The notes under the pieces: model-generated | The model's input: only the letters and a program-made list of their open reading frames with translations | What the model was told of the DNA's origin: nothing | Database searches by the model: none | Program-made: the position numbers and the translations under genes | In this document: positions 43,713-52,178 of the stretch, in pieces | How the letters are laid out: every line of letters begins with the position of its first letter | Position numbering within the stretch: the first letter of the stretch is position 1 | Assembly: GCF_025567095.1 (NCBI RefSeq) | Contig: NZ_JAOQJH010000001.1 | Strand: one strand, 5' to 3' | DNA from: Anthropogastromicrobium aceti | GTDB taxonomy: Bacteria > Bacillota > Clostridia > Lachnospirales > Lachnospiraceae | DNA length: 64,000 nucleotides

Positions 43713-44672
43713 ATGCAGACAGATGCCATCTGGCAAATTCTGCCGGAATCCATAAAAGAGGCATTAAAAAAGGGAGGCATTTCACTTGATTCATTTGAAG
43801 AAATACGCATTCGTACACAGAGACCTGTATCGGTGCGAAGAAAAATGAATCTTTTTTATTTGAATCAAAACGGGAGCCTTACAAAAACGCTGTTACCAGA
43901 AATGTCACTCGTTATTATGTCAAAGGCAGAGATGGAGCAGATTTTATTAAATGCAAGCCGTTTTTCTGTATATGCAGCAGAAGAGCAGATTCGTCAGGGC
44001 TATTTGACTATTCAGGGAGGACACCGCATTGGAATTTGTGGAGAGGTAATACTTTGTGATGGAAAGCTCCAGGGAATACGTAAGATCAGCTCGTATAATA
44101 TTCGAATGGCTAGAGAAGTACGCGGCTGTGCCAGAGAAATCTATCCATGGCTGTGGGAGAAAGAGCGATTTTTAGATACGCTGATAGTATCACCGCCAGG
44201 GCTTGGAAAGACAACTCTTCTTCGCGACCTTGTTCGTCTGATTTCAGATGGAACAGGCATTCATCGTCCTCTTACCACTAGTTTGGCAGATGAGAGAGGA
44301 GAAGTGGCCGCCTGTATAAGCGGTATTCCGCAAAATGATGTTGGACAAAACACAGATGTTATGGATGGCGGAAGTAAGACAGATACGATGATAATGCTTC
44401 TTCGTACAATGGCACCGCAGGTGTTAGCTGCAGATGAGGCTGGAGGAGAAGAAGACATAAAGATATTCGCGCAGGCAAAAAAGTGGGGAACAGCGCTTTT
44501 AACGACAGCGCACGGAACAATAAAGCAGCATCTTTTTGATCAAAAGATTTCTGGATTATTTTCGCGGTACATAGAAATTCAAATAGACAATGACTGTTCC
44601 AGAAATGTTTTGATTTATGATCAGAATAGGCAACTTATGACAACTGTAGAAATTGAAAGGAGTTATGAATGA
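43713..44672 (+). CDS. spoIIIAA: Stage III sporulation ATPase SpoIIIAA
   Basis: 319 residues, related to secretion ATPases, with Walker A SPPGLGKTTLLRDL and the R-box/Walker B region VLAADEAGGEEDIKIF. It powers the SpoIIIA-SpoIIQ channel between mother cell and forespore. AGAGGTGA lies before the ATG at 43713; upstream ATGs at 43626 and 43707 are less well placed. It overlaps spoIIIAB by four bases. Confidence 0.95.
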   Translation: MQTDAIWQILPESIKEALKKGGISLDSFEEIRIRTQRPVSVRRKMNLFYLNQNGSLTKTLLPEMSLVIMSKAEMEQILLNASRFSVYAAEEQIRQGYLTIQGGHRIGICGEVILCDGKLQGIRKISSYNIRMAREVRGCAREIYPWLWEKERFLDTLIVSPPGLGKTTLLRDLVRLISDGTGIHRPLTTSLADERGEVAACISGIPQNDVGQNTDVMDGGSKTDTMIMLLRTMAPQVLAADEAGGEEDIKIFAQAKKWGTALLTTAHGTIKQHLFDQKISGLFSRYIEIQIDNDCSRNVLIYDQNRQLMTTVEIERSYE

Positions 44673-45178
44673 AACTTGCAGCAGCTATTATAATAGCTGG
44701 AACTTTGTTGTCCATTGGATTTTGTATGGAAACATCACGAAAGGAGACGGCAAAACAGCTGCAGGAATTGATTCGTTTCCTTCTCTTTGCCGGACAGGAG
44801 ATTGAAATAAGAGGCAGCATATTGGAGGATGTTTTTAAAAAAGCATCATCAATAACGCAAGGGGCGACAAAAGAACTAGTAAGCAGGATGGCGAAACGTA
44901 TGGCAGAAGGCGGTGATTTTTTGCAGGAGTGGAGCCATGCCGTAAACGAAGTATATAGGAAAATGGGTTGGAATGAGCAGGAAGAGGAATTGATTCTTCA
45001 TTGTGCATCTGATTTTCTCTTATTTGAAAGAAAAATGGTAAAAGAGCAGCTTTTCTTTGATGCAAATCAGCTTTCACAGCTGTATGAAAAGCGGATAACG
45101 AAGCTTGGAAATGAGTGTAAGCTATGCCGCGTGCTTAGCTTTTGCGCGGCAGCTTTTCTTCTTATTTTGCTATGGTAA
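44669..45178 (+). CDS. spoIIIAB: Stage III sporulation protein SpoIIIAB
   Basis: 169 residues with an N-terminal membrane segment and a C-terminal hydrophobic end (VLSFCAAAFLLILLW), related to type II secretion platform protein GspF. Family motifs include ELIRFLLFAGQEI and the helical middle. Membrane platform of the channel. Confidence 0.92.
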   Translation: MKLAAAIIIAGTLLSIGFCMETSRKETAKQLQELIRFLLFAGQEIEIRGSILEDVFKKASSITQGATKELVSRMAKRMAEGGDFLQEWSHAVNEVYRKMGWNEQEEELILHCASDFLLFERKMVKEQLFFDANQLSQLYEKRITKLGNECKLCRVLSFCAAAFLLILLW

Positions 45179-45193
45179 AAGGGGGATACCAGA

Positions 45194-45388
45194 ATGGATG
45201 TCAATCTGATTTTTAAGATCGCGGCTGTCGGAATCCTGGTAACAATCATACAGCAGGTATTAAAGCAAAGCGGCCGTGACGAGCAGGCATTTTTGGTATC
45301 CTTGTCTGGTTTGATTCTTGTACTGTTTTGGCTGATTCCTTATATCAGTGAATTGTTTGACAGTATTCGAAATCTATTTGCACTGTAG
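45194..45388 (+). CDS. spoIIIAC: Stage III sporulation protein SpoIIIAC
   Basis: 64 residues with two membrane helices (IFKIAAVGILVTIIQQVLKQSG and FLVSLSGLILVLFWLIPYI in part), the usual SpoIIIAC length and pattern. Membrane component of the channel. Confidence 0.94.
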   Translation: MDVNLIFKIAAVGILVTIIQQVLKQSGRDEQAFLVSLSGLILVLFWLIPYISELFDSIRNLFAL

Positions 45389-45396
45389 GAGGGCGC

Positions 45397-45774
45397 ATGT
45401 GGAAGATTGCGGCAGCAGGTATTGCGTTTACATTGTTAGCGGTTTGCCTGAAACAGATAAAAGAAGAGTATCGTACTTATCTGATGTTAGCTGCAGGATT
45501 GTTTTTTGGCTATTATCTTCTTGAACAGATTCGCTATTTAATTCAGAGCATGAATCAGCTTCGCCAGTATCTTTCAATTGACAACATTTATATGGAAAGC
45601 ATTCTTAAAATGATAGGAATTACATGTTTGGGCGAATTTACATGTGATTTTTGTAAAGACTGCGGACAAGAGGCACTTGGACGTCAGATTTCAATGGCGG
45701 CACGACTTACAATTCTTGGTTTTAGCATGCCGATTGTGCTGGCTGTTTTAAAAAATGTTTCTAAGCTGATGTGA
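45397..45774 (+). CDS. spoIIIAD: Stage III sporulation protein SpoIIIAD
   Basis: 125 residues with three to four membrane helices and the conserved GITCLGEFTCDFCKDCGQ segment. AGGAGGG lies before the ATG. Related to SpoIIIAC, and next to it as always. Confidence 0.94.
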   Translation: MWKIAAAGIAFTLLAVCLKQIKEEYRTYLMLAAGLFFGYYLLEQIRYLIQSMNQLRQYLSIDNIYMESILKMIGITCLGEFTCDFCKDCGQEALGRQISMAARLTILGFSMPIVLAVLKNVSKLM

Positions 45775-45810
45775 ACATAACAAAAATGTGTTGTGGATAG
45801 AAGGGAGCAT

Positions 45811-47001
45811 ATGGCAAAAAGATGCAGGCAGCTTTGTATCGTATTATTTGTGACATTGTGGTTTATTATAGCAGAAGGCAGTTTTTGCAAGTTGGTGCAT
45901 GCAGAGTTATTGCAGGAGAAATCAGAAGAAAGCGACTTTGCAGAAGACATGGATGAGGCACTGTCAGAGCTTGATTTATCTGATTTGGAGCAGTTTGTAT
46001 CTGATAATCTTTCAAAGACACATATAGGTTTTGGTGAGCTTGTTAGGAATTTGATTCATGCAGACAGGCCAATATCATTTTCAAAGCTTTTATCAGATAT
46101 CGCGTCAGTTTTAATTGGAGAGGTGCAGGAAAATCGTACACAGGCAGTTTCTATTTTGCTGCTTGTGGTTTGCTCTGCAGTTCTTAGCAGCATAGCATCT
46201 GTTTTTGACAGTGATCAGATCGCGGGACAAGCATGGTTTGTTGTATTTTTGATGATTACAGCCTCTGCACTTGCAGGATTTGTTCAGAGTTGTCGTCTTG
46301 TGACGAATTGTCTTAATCTTATGATTACATTTATGAAAATGCTTTTGCCTGCCTTTTGCTTGTCAATGGTTTGTATAACAGGTGCGGCATCATCAAGTTT
46401 GTATTATCAGGCAACATTTGGCATGATTGGACTGATAGATGCAGTTCTTGTTTATGCAATGATACCTATTATTAAGCTGTATTTTGGCGTATCAATTTTA
46501 AACGGGCTTACAGGGGAAGATCGTTTTGCCGGGATGGAGGAGCTGATAAAGATGATCTATGAGTGGTCAATGAAAACACTTTGTGCTGTAATTGTTGGTC
46601 TGCAGGTGATTCAGGGATTGATTGTACCGCTTGCCTCTAGTGCAGGACCGGCATTTGCTCAGAAGCTGATTGGCTCCATACCTGGAATTGGAAGTGGTAT
46701 AAAGAGTACAGCTGAAATAATAATAGGAACAGGTACGCTGATTAAAAATGGAATTGGTATGGCAGGGTGTATTGTTTTAATACTTGTAAGCATATATCCG
46801 ATTTTGCAGATGGCAGCTATTGTTCTGATTTATTATGGGATTGCAGCAGTTGCCAGTCCTATCTCAGATAAGCGTATGATCACAGCACTTCAAGCAGTCT
46901 CATTTACAAATCGTATGCTGTTAAAAACGCTTTGCATGGCGATTTTTCTATTTCTGATTACAATTGCAGTAATATGCGCATTTACGAATCGTGTGCTGTA
47001 A
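45811..47001 (+). CDS. spoIIIAE: Stage III sporulation protein SpoIIIAE
   Basis: 396 residues: a signal-type N-terminus (LCIVLFVTLWFIIAEG) and about eight further membrane spans, a polytopic channel component. GYS-like features are replaced by conserved SIPGIGSGIKSTAEIIIGTGTLIKN. The ATG at 45811 follows AAGGGAG closely; a GTG at 45793 would extend it by six residues. Confidence 0.93.
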   Translation: MAKRCRQLCIVLFVTLWFIIAEGSFCKLVHAELLQEKSEESDFAEDMDEALSELDLSDLEQFVSDNLSKTHIGFGELVRNLIHADRPISFSKLLSDIASVLIGEVQENRTQAVSILLLVVCSAVLSSIASVFDSDQIAGQAWFVVFLMITASALAGFVQSCRLVTNCLNLMITFMKMLLPAFCLSMVCITGAASSSLYYQATFGMIGLIDAVLVYAMIPIIKLYFGVSILNGLTGEDRFAGMEELIKMIYEWSMKTLCAVIVGLQVIQGLIVPLASSAGPAFAQKLIGSIPGIGSGIKSTAEIIIGTGTLIKNGIGMAGCIVLILVSIYPILQMAAIVLIYYGIAAVASPISDKRMITALQAVSFTNRMLLKTLCMAIFLFLITIAVICAFTNRVL

Positions 47002-47027
47002 GAAAAGCTTATCAGAGGAGGATTATT

Positions 47028-47546
47028 ATGACCGCAATTCGTGATTATCTGCGTCAGATCGCGGGTTATCTTATTTTATCAGTGTTAGTAGAAAATCTTG
47101 TTGCAAAAAAAGAATATGGTCCATATATTCGCTTGTTTTTAAATCTTCTTTTAGTATTGCTGTTTGTTTCTCCGATTTTGTCCATTTCAGCTGAGCGGGT
47201 TGGTCAGACTTGGTTAGAGGCTGGAGCTTTTTTCTCAGAAGGAACTTATTTAGAAGCAGATTTGCAAAAATTAAATGATAAGCAGACTACACTTGAAGTG
47301 TCTGCCCAGAAAAAGATCATTGAGCAGCAGATAAGAGATCTTCTAAAAAAGCGTGAGTGTTTTTTAGAAGATCTGTCGCTAGAGACTGATTCTAGTGGAA
47401 CGATCATACAGATTGAGGTGACAGTAAGTGAAATAAAAACGAATGAAAAAGATCATATGCAGATAGGACAAGATGAATTGAAAAAATATTTGGAAGAGCA
47501 GCTTTCATCCACATGCAAGATCACAGTTATTTTTAAAGACAGATAA
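47028..47546 (+). CDS. spoIIIAF: Stage III sporulation protein SpoIIIAF
   Basis: 172 residues: two N-terminal membrane helices (AGYLILSVLVENLV, LFLNLLLVLLFVSPIL) and a soluble ring-forming-motif-type domain at the C-terminus. GAGGAGG lies before the ATG at 47028; the longer frame from 46932 would overlap spoIIIAE. Confidence 0.92.
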   Translation: MTAIRDYLRQIAGYLILSVLVENLVAKKEYGPYIRLFLNLLLVLLFVSPILSISAERVGQTWLEAGAFFSEGTYLEADLQKLNDKQTTLEVSAQKKIIEQQIRDLLKKRECFLEDLSLETDSSGTIIQIEVTVSEIKTNEKDHMQIGQDELKKYLEEQLSSTCKITVIFKDR

Positions 47547-47563
47547 AAATAAGGAGCAAGGTT

Positions 47564-48184
47564 ATGAAATCCAAATGGCTTTCTGAATTAAAAAAGATTG
47601 GTTTTTTGCGGCTTGGTCTTTTAGCAGTTGCAGCAATTATTCTTATCATCTGTTCCCTTCCACAAAATCAATTATCAAACTTAAATCAGGCAGGTACTTA
47701 TTCTAATCAGACGCAAAGCATGGGCAGCAGTTTAGATACAGATGGTGATACATCTTTATTTTCTTATGAGCATGAGCTTGAAAAACGTCTGGAACAAATC
47801 CTTGGAGGAATGGAAGGCATCACATCTGTTGATGTGATGATCACTCTTTCTGCAACGTCAGAAAAAGTGCTTGAAAAATCAATTCAGCTTGAGGAAAATA
47901 AGCAGGAGATAGAAAAAGGAAGTGGAGAATCGTTAGAAAAAAGTGTAACAAGCAGTCTTAGCAAAAAAAATGAGGCTTTGCTGACAGGAAACACCTCAGG
48001 CAGTATGCCATATATCATAAAGGAAATGAGCCCATCAATTCAGGGTGTGGTGGTAGCTGCTAGGGGAAATATCACGCAGACAAAAATTCGTGAGATCAGT
48101 GAGGCGGTGCAGGCATTATTTGGTATAGAGGCGCATAAAATTAAGGTAATTGAAAAGAAATCTCAGGCGGAGGAAGCAAAGTGA
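47564..48184 (+). CDS. spoIIIAG: Stage III sporulation protein SpoIIIAG
   Basis: 206 residues: one N-terminal membrane anchor (LGLLAVAAIILIICSL) and a ring-building domain (LEQILGGMEGITSVDVMITL ... IQGVVVAARGN), the SpoIIIAG ring of the forespore channel. AAGGAG precedes the ATG. Its end overlaps the GTG start of spoIIIAH by four bases. Confidence 0.94.
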   Translation: MKSKWLSELKKIGFLRLGLLAVAAIILIICSLPQNQLSNLNQAGTYSNQTQSMGSSLDTDGDTSLFSYEHELEKRLEQILGGMEGITSVDVMITLSATSEKVLEKSIQLEENKQEIEKGSGESLEKSVTSSLSKKNEALLTGNTSGSMPYIIKEMSPSIQGVVVAARGNITQTKIREISEAVQALFGIEAHKIKVIEKKSQAEEAK

Positions 48185-48822
48185 AGCGGATCATGAGAAA
48201 AAATCAGGTAATTATCACCGTACTTGCAGTGATGATTGCGATTGCTGGGTATCTTACATATGCCGGAAGAGTGGAAGTTGCTGACAGTAGGGATATCAGC
48301 ATGGAAAACACAAGTGATGCTAAAGAGGCAATTGCAGAGTATGATACGATCGATACTGCTAAAGAAGATGCCACAGATGCTGCACTCACTGATATCGAAA
48401 GCTTAGATCAGGATATTGATGATCCAGGAAAAATGGTGCTGGCAAACGGGCTAACAGTATCTGATTATATGGCACAGACAAAGCTTGCAAGAGAGCAGAC
48501 AAGAGGGAAAAATAAGGAAGATCTCTTGGCAATTATTGATAGTGATGCGCAGACAGAGTTAGATAAACAAGCCGCAATTGATGCGGTTGTTCGTCTGACA
48601 GACTATAGTGATAAGGAAAATGCTGTAGAGACACTTCTTAGCGCGAAAGGGTTTGATAATTCAATTGTCAGCATCACACAGGATGCCGTTGATGTAGTAA
48701 TCTGCAAGGATAATCTAACAGATGCAGAGCTTGCTCAGATTGAAGATATTGTAAAACGCAAGACTTCCGTAAGTGCATCTCAAATCTGCGTTACACTGAT
48801 GGGAACAGCAAAGACAGAATAA
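48181..48822 (+). CDS. spoIIIAH: Stage III sporulation protein SpoIIIAH
   Basis: 213 residues: an N-terminal anchor (VIITVLAVMIAIAGYLTYAG), a disordered acidic linker and the C-terminal ring domain that binds SpoIIQ across the intermembrane space (LAREQTRGKNKEDLLAIID onward). The start is GTG, coupled to spoIIIAG. Confidence 0.93.
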   Translation: MKRIMRKNQVIITVLAVMIAIAGYLTYAGRVEVADSRDISMENTSDAKEAIAEYDTIDTAKEDATDAALTDIESLDQDIDDPGKMVLANGLTVSDYMAQTKLAREQTRGKNKEDLLAIIDSDAQTELDKQAAIDAVVRLTDYSDKENAVETLLSAKGFDNSIVSITQDAVDVVICKDNLTDAELAQIEDIVKRKTSVSASQICVTLMGTAKTE

Positions 48823-48826
48823 CTTC

Positions 48827-48855
48827 TTTACAAAAGTCTTTTGATTTGATATAAT
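48827..48855 (+). promoter_or_regulatory. Promoter of the Asp23-family gene
   Basis: TTTACA (48827-48832), a 17 bp spacer and perfect TATAAT (48850-48855), right after spoIIIAH. It separates the vegetative genes downstream from the sporulation operon. Confidence 0.78.
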
Positions 48856-48898
48856 ACAAAAAGGTAAAACGATAGATAGAAGTAGAGGAGGTACCGTT

Positions 48899-49273
48899 GT
48901 GGGATTGGAATCAGAATCTGGAGAAGTTACTATTCCTGTTGAAGAAAGCACCGGAGAAATCAAGATTGCAAACGATGTTGTGGCAACTATTGCCGCACTT
49001 GCAGCAACTGAGACAAAAGGTGTTGCATATCTGTCTGGCTCACTGACACATGATGTCATTGCAAAGCATTCAAGCAAGAATCTTTCCAAGGGTGTTATGG
49101 TCACAGTCGAAGGAAAAAATGTGTCTGTACAGATTTCACTTATTATCGAGTATGGATGCAGCGTACCGGTTGTAACAGCAAAGGTACAGGAGCGCGTTAA
49201 GTCCGCAATTGAAAATATGACTGGACTTGAAGTTACAGAAGTAAAAATTACTGTTGCCGGAGTAAATATGTAA
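48899..49273 (+). CDS. Asp23/Gls24 family envelope stress protein
   Basis: 124 residues with the Asp23 core (IANDVVATIAALAATETKGVAYLSG ... VVTAKVQERVKSAIENMTGLEVTEVKITVAGV in parts). Such proteins are membrane-associated and linked to envelope homeostasis. The start is GTG at 48899 with GAGGAGG 7 bases upstream. It precedes nusB, as in many Firmicutes. Confidence 0.9.
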   Translation: MGLESESGEVTIPVEESTGEIKIANDVVATIAALAATETKGVAYLSGSLTHDVIAKHSSKNLSKGVMVTVEGKNVSVQISLIIEYGCSVPVVTAKVQERVKSAIENMTGLEVTEVKITVAGVNM

Positions 49274-49278
49274 GATCA

Positions 49279-49302
49279 GGGTGTCGTACCGGCACCCTTT
49301 TT
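49279..49302 (+). terminator. Terminator between the Asp23-family gene and nusB
   Basis: GGGTGTCG pairs with CGGCACCC (one G-U) around a 3-base loop, then TTTTT. It lies 6 bases after the stop. nusB may depend on read-through or on a promoter I could not identify in the 50 bases left. Confidence 0.85.
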
Positions 49303-49353
49303 GCGCTTATAGTTAAAACAAATAAAAAGAACAGGCAGGAAACGAGGTAGAAT

Positions 49354-49791
49354 TTGAACCGCAGACAGTTACGTGAATACACGTTTAAGTTATTATTTCA
49401 TGCAAATTTTTATGATAAGGAAGAGCTGAATGAGCAGGCTGACAATTATTTAGAAGAATGTATGTATCCAGAAGAAGGTCAGCTGCTTTTAATCGAGAAG
49501 GAAAAGGAGCAGCTTGAGAAGCGCTTTTCCATGATCGTAGAAAAGCTTCCTGAAATTGACGAAGAAATCACACAGGCGGCAGAGGGCTGGAAGCTTAGCC
49601 GTATGAATAAGGTTGATTTGTCAATCATTCGTCTTGCAGCATATGAGCTGATATTTGACGAGGATGTTCCAGGAAAAGTAGCCATCAATGAGGCTGTTGA
49701 GCTTGCAAAAAGCTATGGAGGAGATGAGTCACCTCAGTTTGTAAATGGTGTGCTGGCAAAGCTTGTTCATAAGCATCCGGAGCTGGCTTAA
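49354..49791 (+). CDS. nusB: Transcription antitermination factor NusB
   Basis: 145 residues, all-helical NusB fold: RRQLREYTFKLLFHANF at the N-terminus and LSIIRLAAYELIF, VAINEAVELAKSYG, FVNGVLAKL at the C-terminus. It binds boxA RNA with S10 in rRNA antitermination. The start is TTG at 49354 with GAGGTAG upstream. The stop overlaps the xseA start (TAATG). Confidence 0.95.
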   Translation: MNRRQLREYTFKLLFHANFYDKEELNEQADNYLEECMYPEEGQLLLIEKEKEQLEKRFSMIVEKLPEIDEEITQAAEGWKLSRMNKVDLSIIRLAAYELIFDEDVPGKVAINEAVELAKSYGGDESPQFVNGVLAKLVHKHPELA

Positions 49792-51002
49792 TGGCATCTG
49801 TCTATACAGTAGCACAGGTCACATCGTATATAAGTCATCTGTTTGAAGAAGATTTCGCCCTGAAGAGGATTTCCATTCAGGGCGAGATTTCTAATTGCAA
49901 AAAACATTCAGGCGGTCATCTGTATTTTACCTTAAAAGATGAAACGAGCACACTGTCATGTGTGATGTTTGCGTCTAATCGGGCAAAGCTTACATTTATT
50001 CCATCAGAAGGTATGCGTGTAATTGCAAGAGGCAGTGTTCGTATTTACGAGCGTGATGGTGTCTATCAGCTGTATGTGACGCAGCTAGAGCCAGCAGGTG
50101 TAGGAGAATGGTTTCGTCTTTTTGAAGAGCGAAAAGCTCAATTTGAGGAAATGGGCATGTTTTCCGAGGAATATAAAAAGCCGATTCCCCGCTTTGCTAA
50201 AAAAGTAGGTGTTGTCACTGCAAAAACAGGAGCTGCCATTCAGGATATTATAAATATTACACACAGAAGAAATCCATATGTTCAGCTGATTTTATATCCG
50301 ACGCTTGTTCAGGGTGAATCAGCAGCAGTCAATATAGCTGCAGGAATTGACTATCTTGACACACTAGGACTTGATGTGATCATTGTTGGACGCGGAGGCG
50401 GTTCAATTGAAGATTTGTGGGCATTTAATGAGGAATGCGTAGCAATGGCCATTTTTCGCTGTGAGACACCTGTGATTTCAGCAGTCGGCCACGAGACAGA
50501 TTTTACCATTGCCGATTTTGTTGCAGATTTGCGTGCACCAACACCATCCGCGGCAGCTGAACTTGCTGTATTTGAGTATGATACATTTGAAAATACACTA
50601 AATCTTTTTGCAGCACAGCTTTCGCAGAGTATGCAGGCACTTATAGAGAGCAGAAAAAAGGAACTTGAACATGCAAAGCTTTCACTAAAAGTTTCTCATC
50701 CAAGCGTACGATTAAAAGCGCAAAGTGAAACGCTTAAGCAGTACGAAGCACAGATAAAAAGGCAGATAATGCATCTGATCGATCAAAAAAAAGCACAGCT
50801 TTCTATTGCAGCAGCAAAGTTAGAAGCGCAGTCGCCGCTTAAAAAGGTAGGAGGCGGATATGCATTTTTGACAGATGAGAATAAAAAACCAGTTTGCAGT
50901 GTGAATCAGATGACACCACAAACAACATTTTTTGCTTATCTAAGTGATGGTATCGTGCAGGCAGATGTGACAAAGTGCATGCCAAAAGACAAGATGGAAT
51001 GA
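49791..51002 (+). CDS. xseA: Exodeoxyribonuclease VII large subunit XseA
   Basis: 403 residues: OB-fold N-terminus (ISIQGEISNCKKHSGGHLYFTLKDE in parts), the catalytic core VGVVTAKTGAAIQDI, GRGGGSIEDLWAFN and VGHETDFTIADFVADLRAPTPSAAAE, and a helical C-terminus. Degrades single-stranded DNA with XseB. Confidence 0.96.
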   Translation: MASVYTVAQVTSYISHLFEEDFALKRISIQGEISNCKKHSGGHLYFTLKDETSTLSCVMFASNRAKLTFIPSEGMRVIARGSVRIYERDGVYQLYVTQLEPAGVGEWFRLFEERKAQFEEMGMFSEEYKKPIPRFAKKVGVVTAKTGAAIQDIINITHRRNPYVQLILYPTLVQGESAAVNIAAGIDYLDTLGLDVIIVGRGGGSIEDLWAFNEECVAMAIFRCETPVISAVGHETDFTIADFVADLRAPTPSAAAELAVFEYDTFENTLNLFAAQLSQSMQALIESRKKELEHAKLSLKVSHPSVRLKAQSETLKQYEAQIKRQIMHLIDQKKAQLSIAAAKLEAQSPLKKVGGGYAFLTDENKKPVCSVNQMTPQTTFFAYLSDGIVQADVTKCMPKDKME

Positions 51003-51020
51003 TAAAAGAGGCAGCTTTTG

Positions 51021-51251
51021 ATGAATAAGAAAAAACAGACAAAAAACATGCTAATGGATATGACAATAGAAGAGCAGCTTCTAAAGATTCAGGAGATTGC
51101 AGCTGAACTTGAAAACGGCAGTCTTGGACTCGAGGAGGCGCTTGCAAAATATGAAGAAGGTGTACGTCTTGTTCGCGGGTGTGCAGGTCAAATCGACCGA
51201 GTGCAAAAACGCATTACAGTCATAGAGACAGAAACAGAGGATGAGTTATGA
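51021..51251 (+). CDS. xseB: Exodeoxyribonuclease VII small subunit XseB
   Basis: 76 residues with the XseB pattern EEQLLKIQEIAAELENGSLGLEEALAKYEEGVRLVRGC. The ATG at 51021 has GAGGCAG upstream; a TTG just before it is the alternative. The stop overlaps the ispA start (ATGA). Confidence 0.94.
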   Translation: MNKKKQTKNMLMDMTIEEQLLKIQEIAAELENGSLGLEEALAKYEEGVRLVRGCAGQIDRVQKRITVIETETEDEL

Positions 51252-52138
51252 TGGAATGGAAAGAAGAGTTACAGCAGCATACAAAAGAGGCAGAGAAGGT
51301 TGTACAAGGTTATCTTCCTGAGGAGACTGGTCATCAAAAACTTCTTATCGAAGCATCTAATTATAGTGTTTTAGTTGGTGGAAAGCGTCTTCGCCCGATG
51401 ATTATGTTAGAAAGCTTTAAGGCTTTTGGCGGAACAGGAAATGTTGTGGAGCCGTTTATGGCAGCACTTGAGATGATTCATTCAGGATCACTTGTACATG
51501 ATGATCTTCCATGTATGGATAATGATGAGTATAGAAGAGGAAATCTGACTACATGGAAAAAATATGGCTATGATATGGCCGTGCTTGCAGGAGACAAGCT
51601 TTTTATCTATGCATTTGAGACAGCAGCAAAGGCATTTGCGCTGACAGATCGTGCTGATCTTGTTGGAAAAGCTATTTCGATTTTGGCAAATAAGGCTGGA
51701 ATTTATGGAATGATCGGAGGACAGAGTGTAGATGTTGAGTACACAGACCGTCCTGTAACAAAGAGCCAGCTTGAATTTATATATGAATTAAAGACAGCAG
51801 CGCTTTTAGAAGCAGCAATGATGATTGGCGCTGTGCTTGCAGGAGCAGATGATAATCAGGTAAAATCAGCAGAGCAGATCGCCCATCATGTAGGCATGGC
51901 ATTTCAGATTCGTGATGATATTCTCGATGTAATTTCTACGACTGAGGAGCTTGGAAAGCCGGTAAAGAGCGATGAGAAGAATAATAAGACTACCTATGTG
52001 ACAATTTATGGACTAGATGGTGCTTCTAAGCTGGTAGAGGAATATTCTCATACAGCAATGACACTTCTTGATCAGGTATGTCCGAATGCATCATTTTTAA
52101 AGCGACTCTTCGAGTATCTAATTGTAAGAAAAAAATAG
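51248..52138 (+). CDS. ispA: Geranyltranstransferase / farnesyl diphosphate synthase
   Basis: 296 residues of the trans-prenyltransferase family, with first Asp-rich motif DDLPCMDND and second FQIRDDILD. GKRLRPM binds diphosphate. It makes C15 prenyl diphosphate for undecaprenyl and quinone synthesis. Sits between xseB and dxs, the normal order. Confidence 0.94.
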   Translation: MMEWKEELQQHTKEAEKVVQGYLPEETGHQKLLIEASNYSVLVGGKRLRPMIMLESFKAFGGTGNVVEPFMAALEMIHSGSLVHDDLPCMDNDEYRRGNLTTWKKYGYDMAVLAGDKLFIYAFETAAKAFALTDRADLVGKAISILANKAGIYGMIGGQSVDVEYTDRPVTKSQLEFIYELKTAALLEAAMMIGAVLAGADDNQVKSAEQIAHHVGMAFQIRDDILDVISTTEELGKPVKSDEKNNKTTYVTIYGLDGASKLVEEYSHTAMTLLDQVCPNASFLKRLFEYLIVRKK

Positions 52139-52178
52139 GCATTATTTTCAAACCAAATGATGCTAAAGGGGGCCGTTT